Assembly (NCBI GenBank): GCA_002712845.1 | Contig: PAUV01000015.1 | Coordinates: 1-6,174 of the forward strand | DNA: 6,174 nt | Direction: 5' to 3' | Source: Rhodopirellula sp. | Lineage (GTDB): Bacteria; Planctomycetota; Planctomycetia; Pirellulales; Pirellulaceae | Shown: positions 6,121 to 6,174 of the stretch, piece after piece | How the letters are laid out: every line of letters starts with the position of its first letter | How positions within the stretch are numbered: position 1 is the first letter of the stretch | Program-made: the position numbers and the translations under genes | The notes under the pieces: model-generated | What the model saw: the letters and a program-made list of their open reading frames with translations, nothing else | What the model was told of the DNA's origin: nothing | Databases searched by the model: none

Positions 6121-6150
6121 AGCATAAGCACAGCAGCATACCGAAATCAA
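6121..6150 (-). promoter_or_regulatory. Weak sigma-70-type promoter candidate for the exported protein gene
   Basis: On the minus strand TTGATT (6145-6150) and TATGCT (6121-6126) are 18 bases apart. Each matches four of six consensus bases. Transcription would start near 6114 and give a leader of about 50 bases ending in the Shine-Dalgarno site. TTATAG and GATATA closer to the gene are alternative -10 elements without a good -35. Confidence 0.22.
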
Positions 6151-6174
6151 TCAGTTCGGCAGTTTTTCTTCCAA

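Noticed and set aside
5567..6127. Plus-strand open frame of 186 residues
   Set aside because: It is antisense to the exported cysteine-rich gene; its Cys/Thr/Ala-rich sequence mirrors that gene's codons and it runs through the terminator and leader.
6141..6159. Inverted pair CCGAA/TTCGG followed by TTTTT on the plus strand at the right edge
   Set aside because: The stem is only five base pairs with a nine-base loop, and no plus-strand gene ends here.

Overview
This window looks like chromosomal DNA of a planctomycete, most likely of the Pirellulaceae/Rhodopirellula type. I infer this from protein style, not from a marker gene: a small exported protein with two CC-x-x-C modules, a zinc phospholipase C-like domain fused to a DUF4332 domain, an orphan radical SAM protein of a kind I associate with this phylum, and loose gene spacing with few clear Shine-Dalgarno sites. 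I see no rRNA, tRNA, CRISPR array, transposase, integrase or phage gene.

All five supported genes are on the minus strand. In transcription order (right to left) they are: a 150-residue exported cysteine-rich protein (5612-6064), closed by a strong intrinsic terminator (5545-5583); a non-coding stretch of about 300 bases; a 431-residue radical SAM protein with a short SPASM/twitch-like cysteine region (3943-5238); an MscS-family mechanosensitive channel (2789-3778); an unrecognised 254-residue protein (1907-2671); and the zinc phospholipase C-like/DUF4332 fusion (230-1732, possibly from 1798). Nothing is recognised in bases 1-229.

The gaps between the last four genes are 164, 117 and 108-174 bases, with no convincing terminator in them. 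Read-through is possible, but this is not a tight, translationally coupled operon. A near-consensus sigma-54 promoter-like site lies at 2705-2720, just upstream of the unrecognised gene, and could start a separate unit of that gene plus the phospholipase-like gene. The functions do not add up to an obvious pathway: a membrane channel, a putative lipid or phosphoester hydrolase and an exported metal- or thiol-type protein could all be envelope-related, but that is a weak inference.

I did not find a convincing new multi-gene system. The points most worth following up are the PLC-DUF4332 fusion with its complete zinc-ligand pattern, the radical SAM protein of unknown substrate with a curious short Cys-containing reading frame upstream, the sigma-54-like site, and the terminator that seems to have a second, back-up T-tract.
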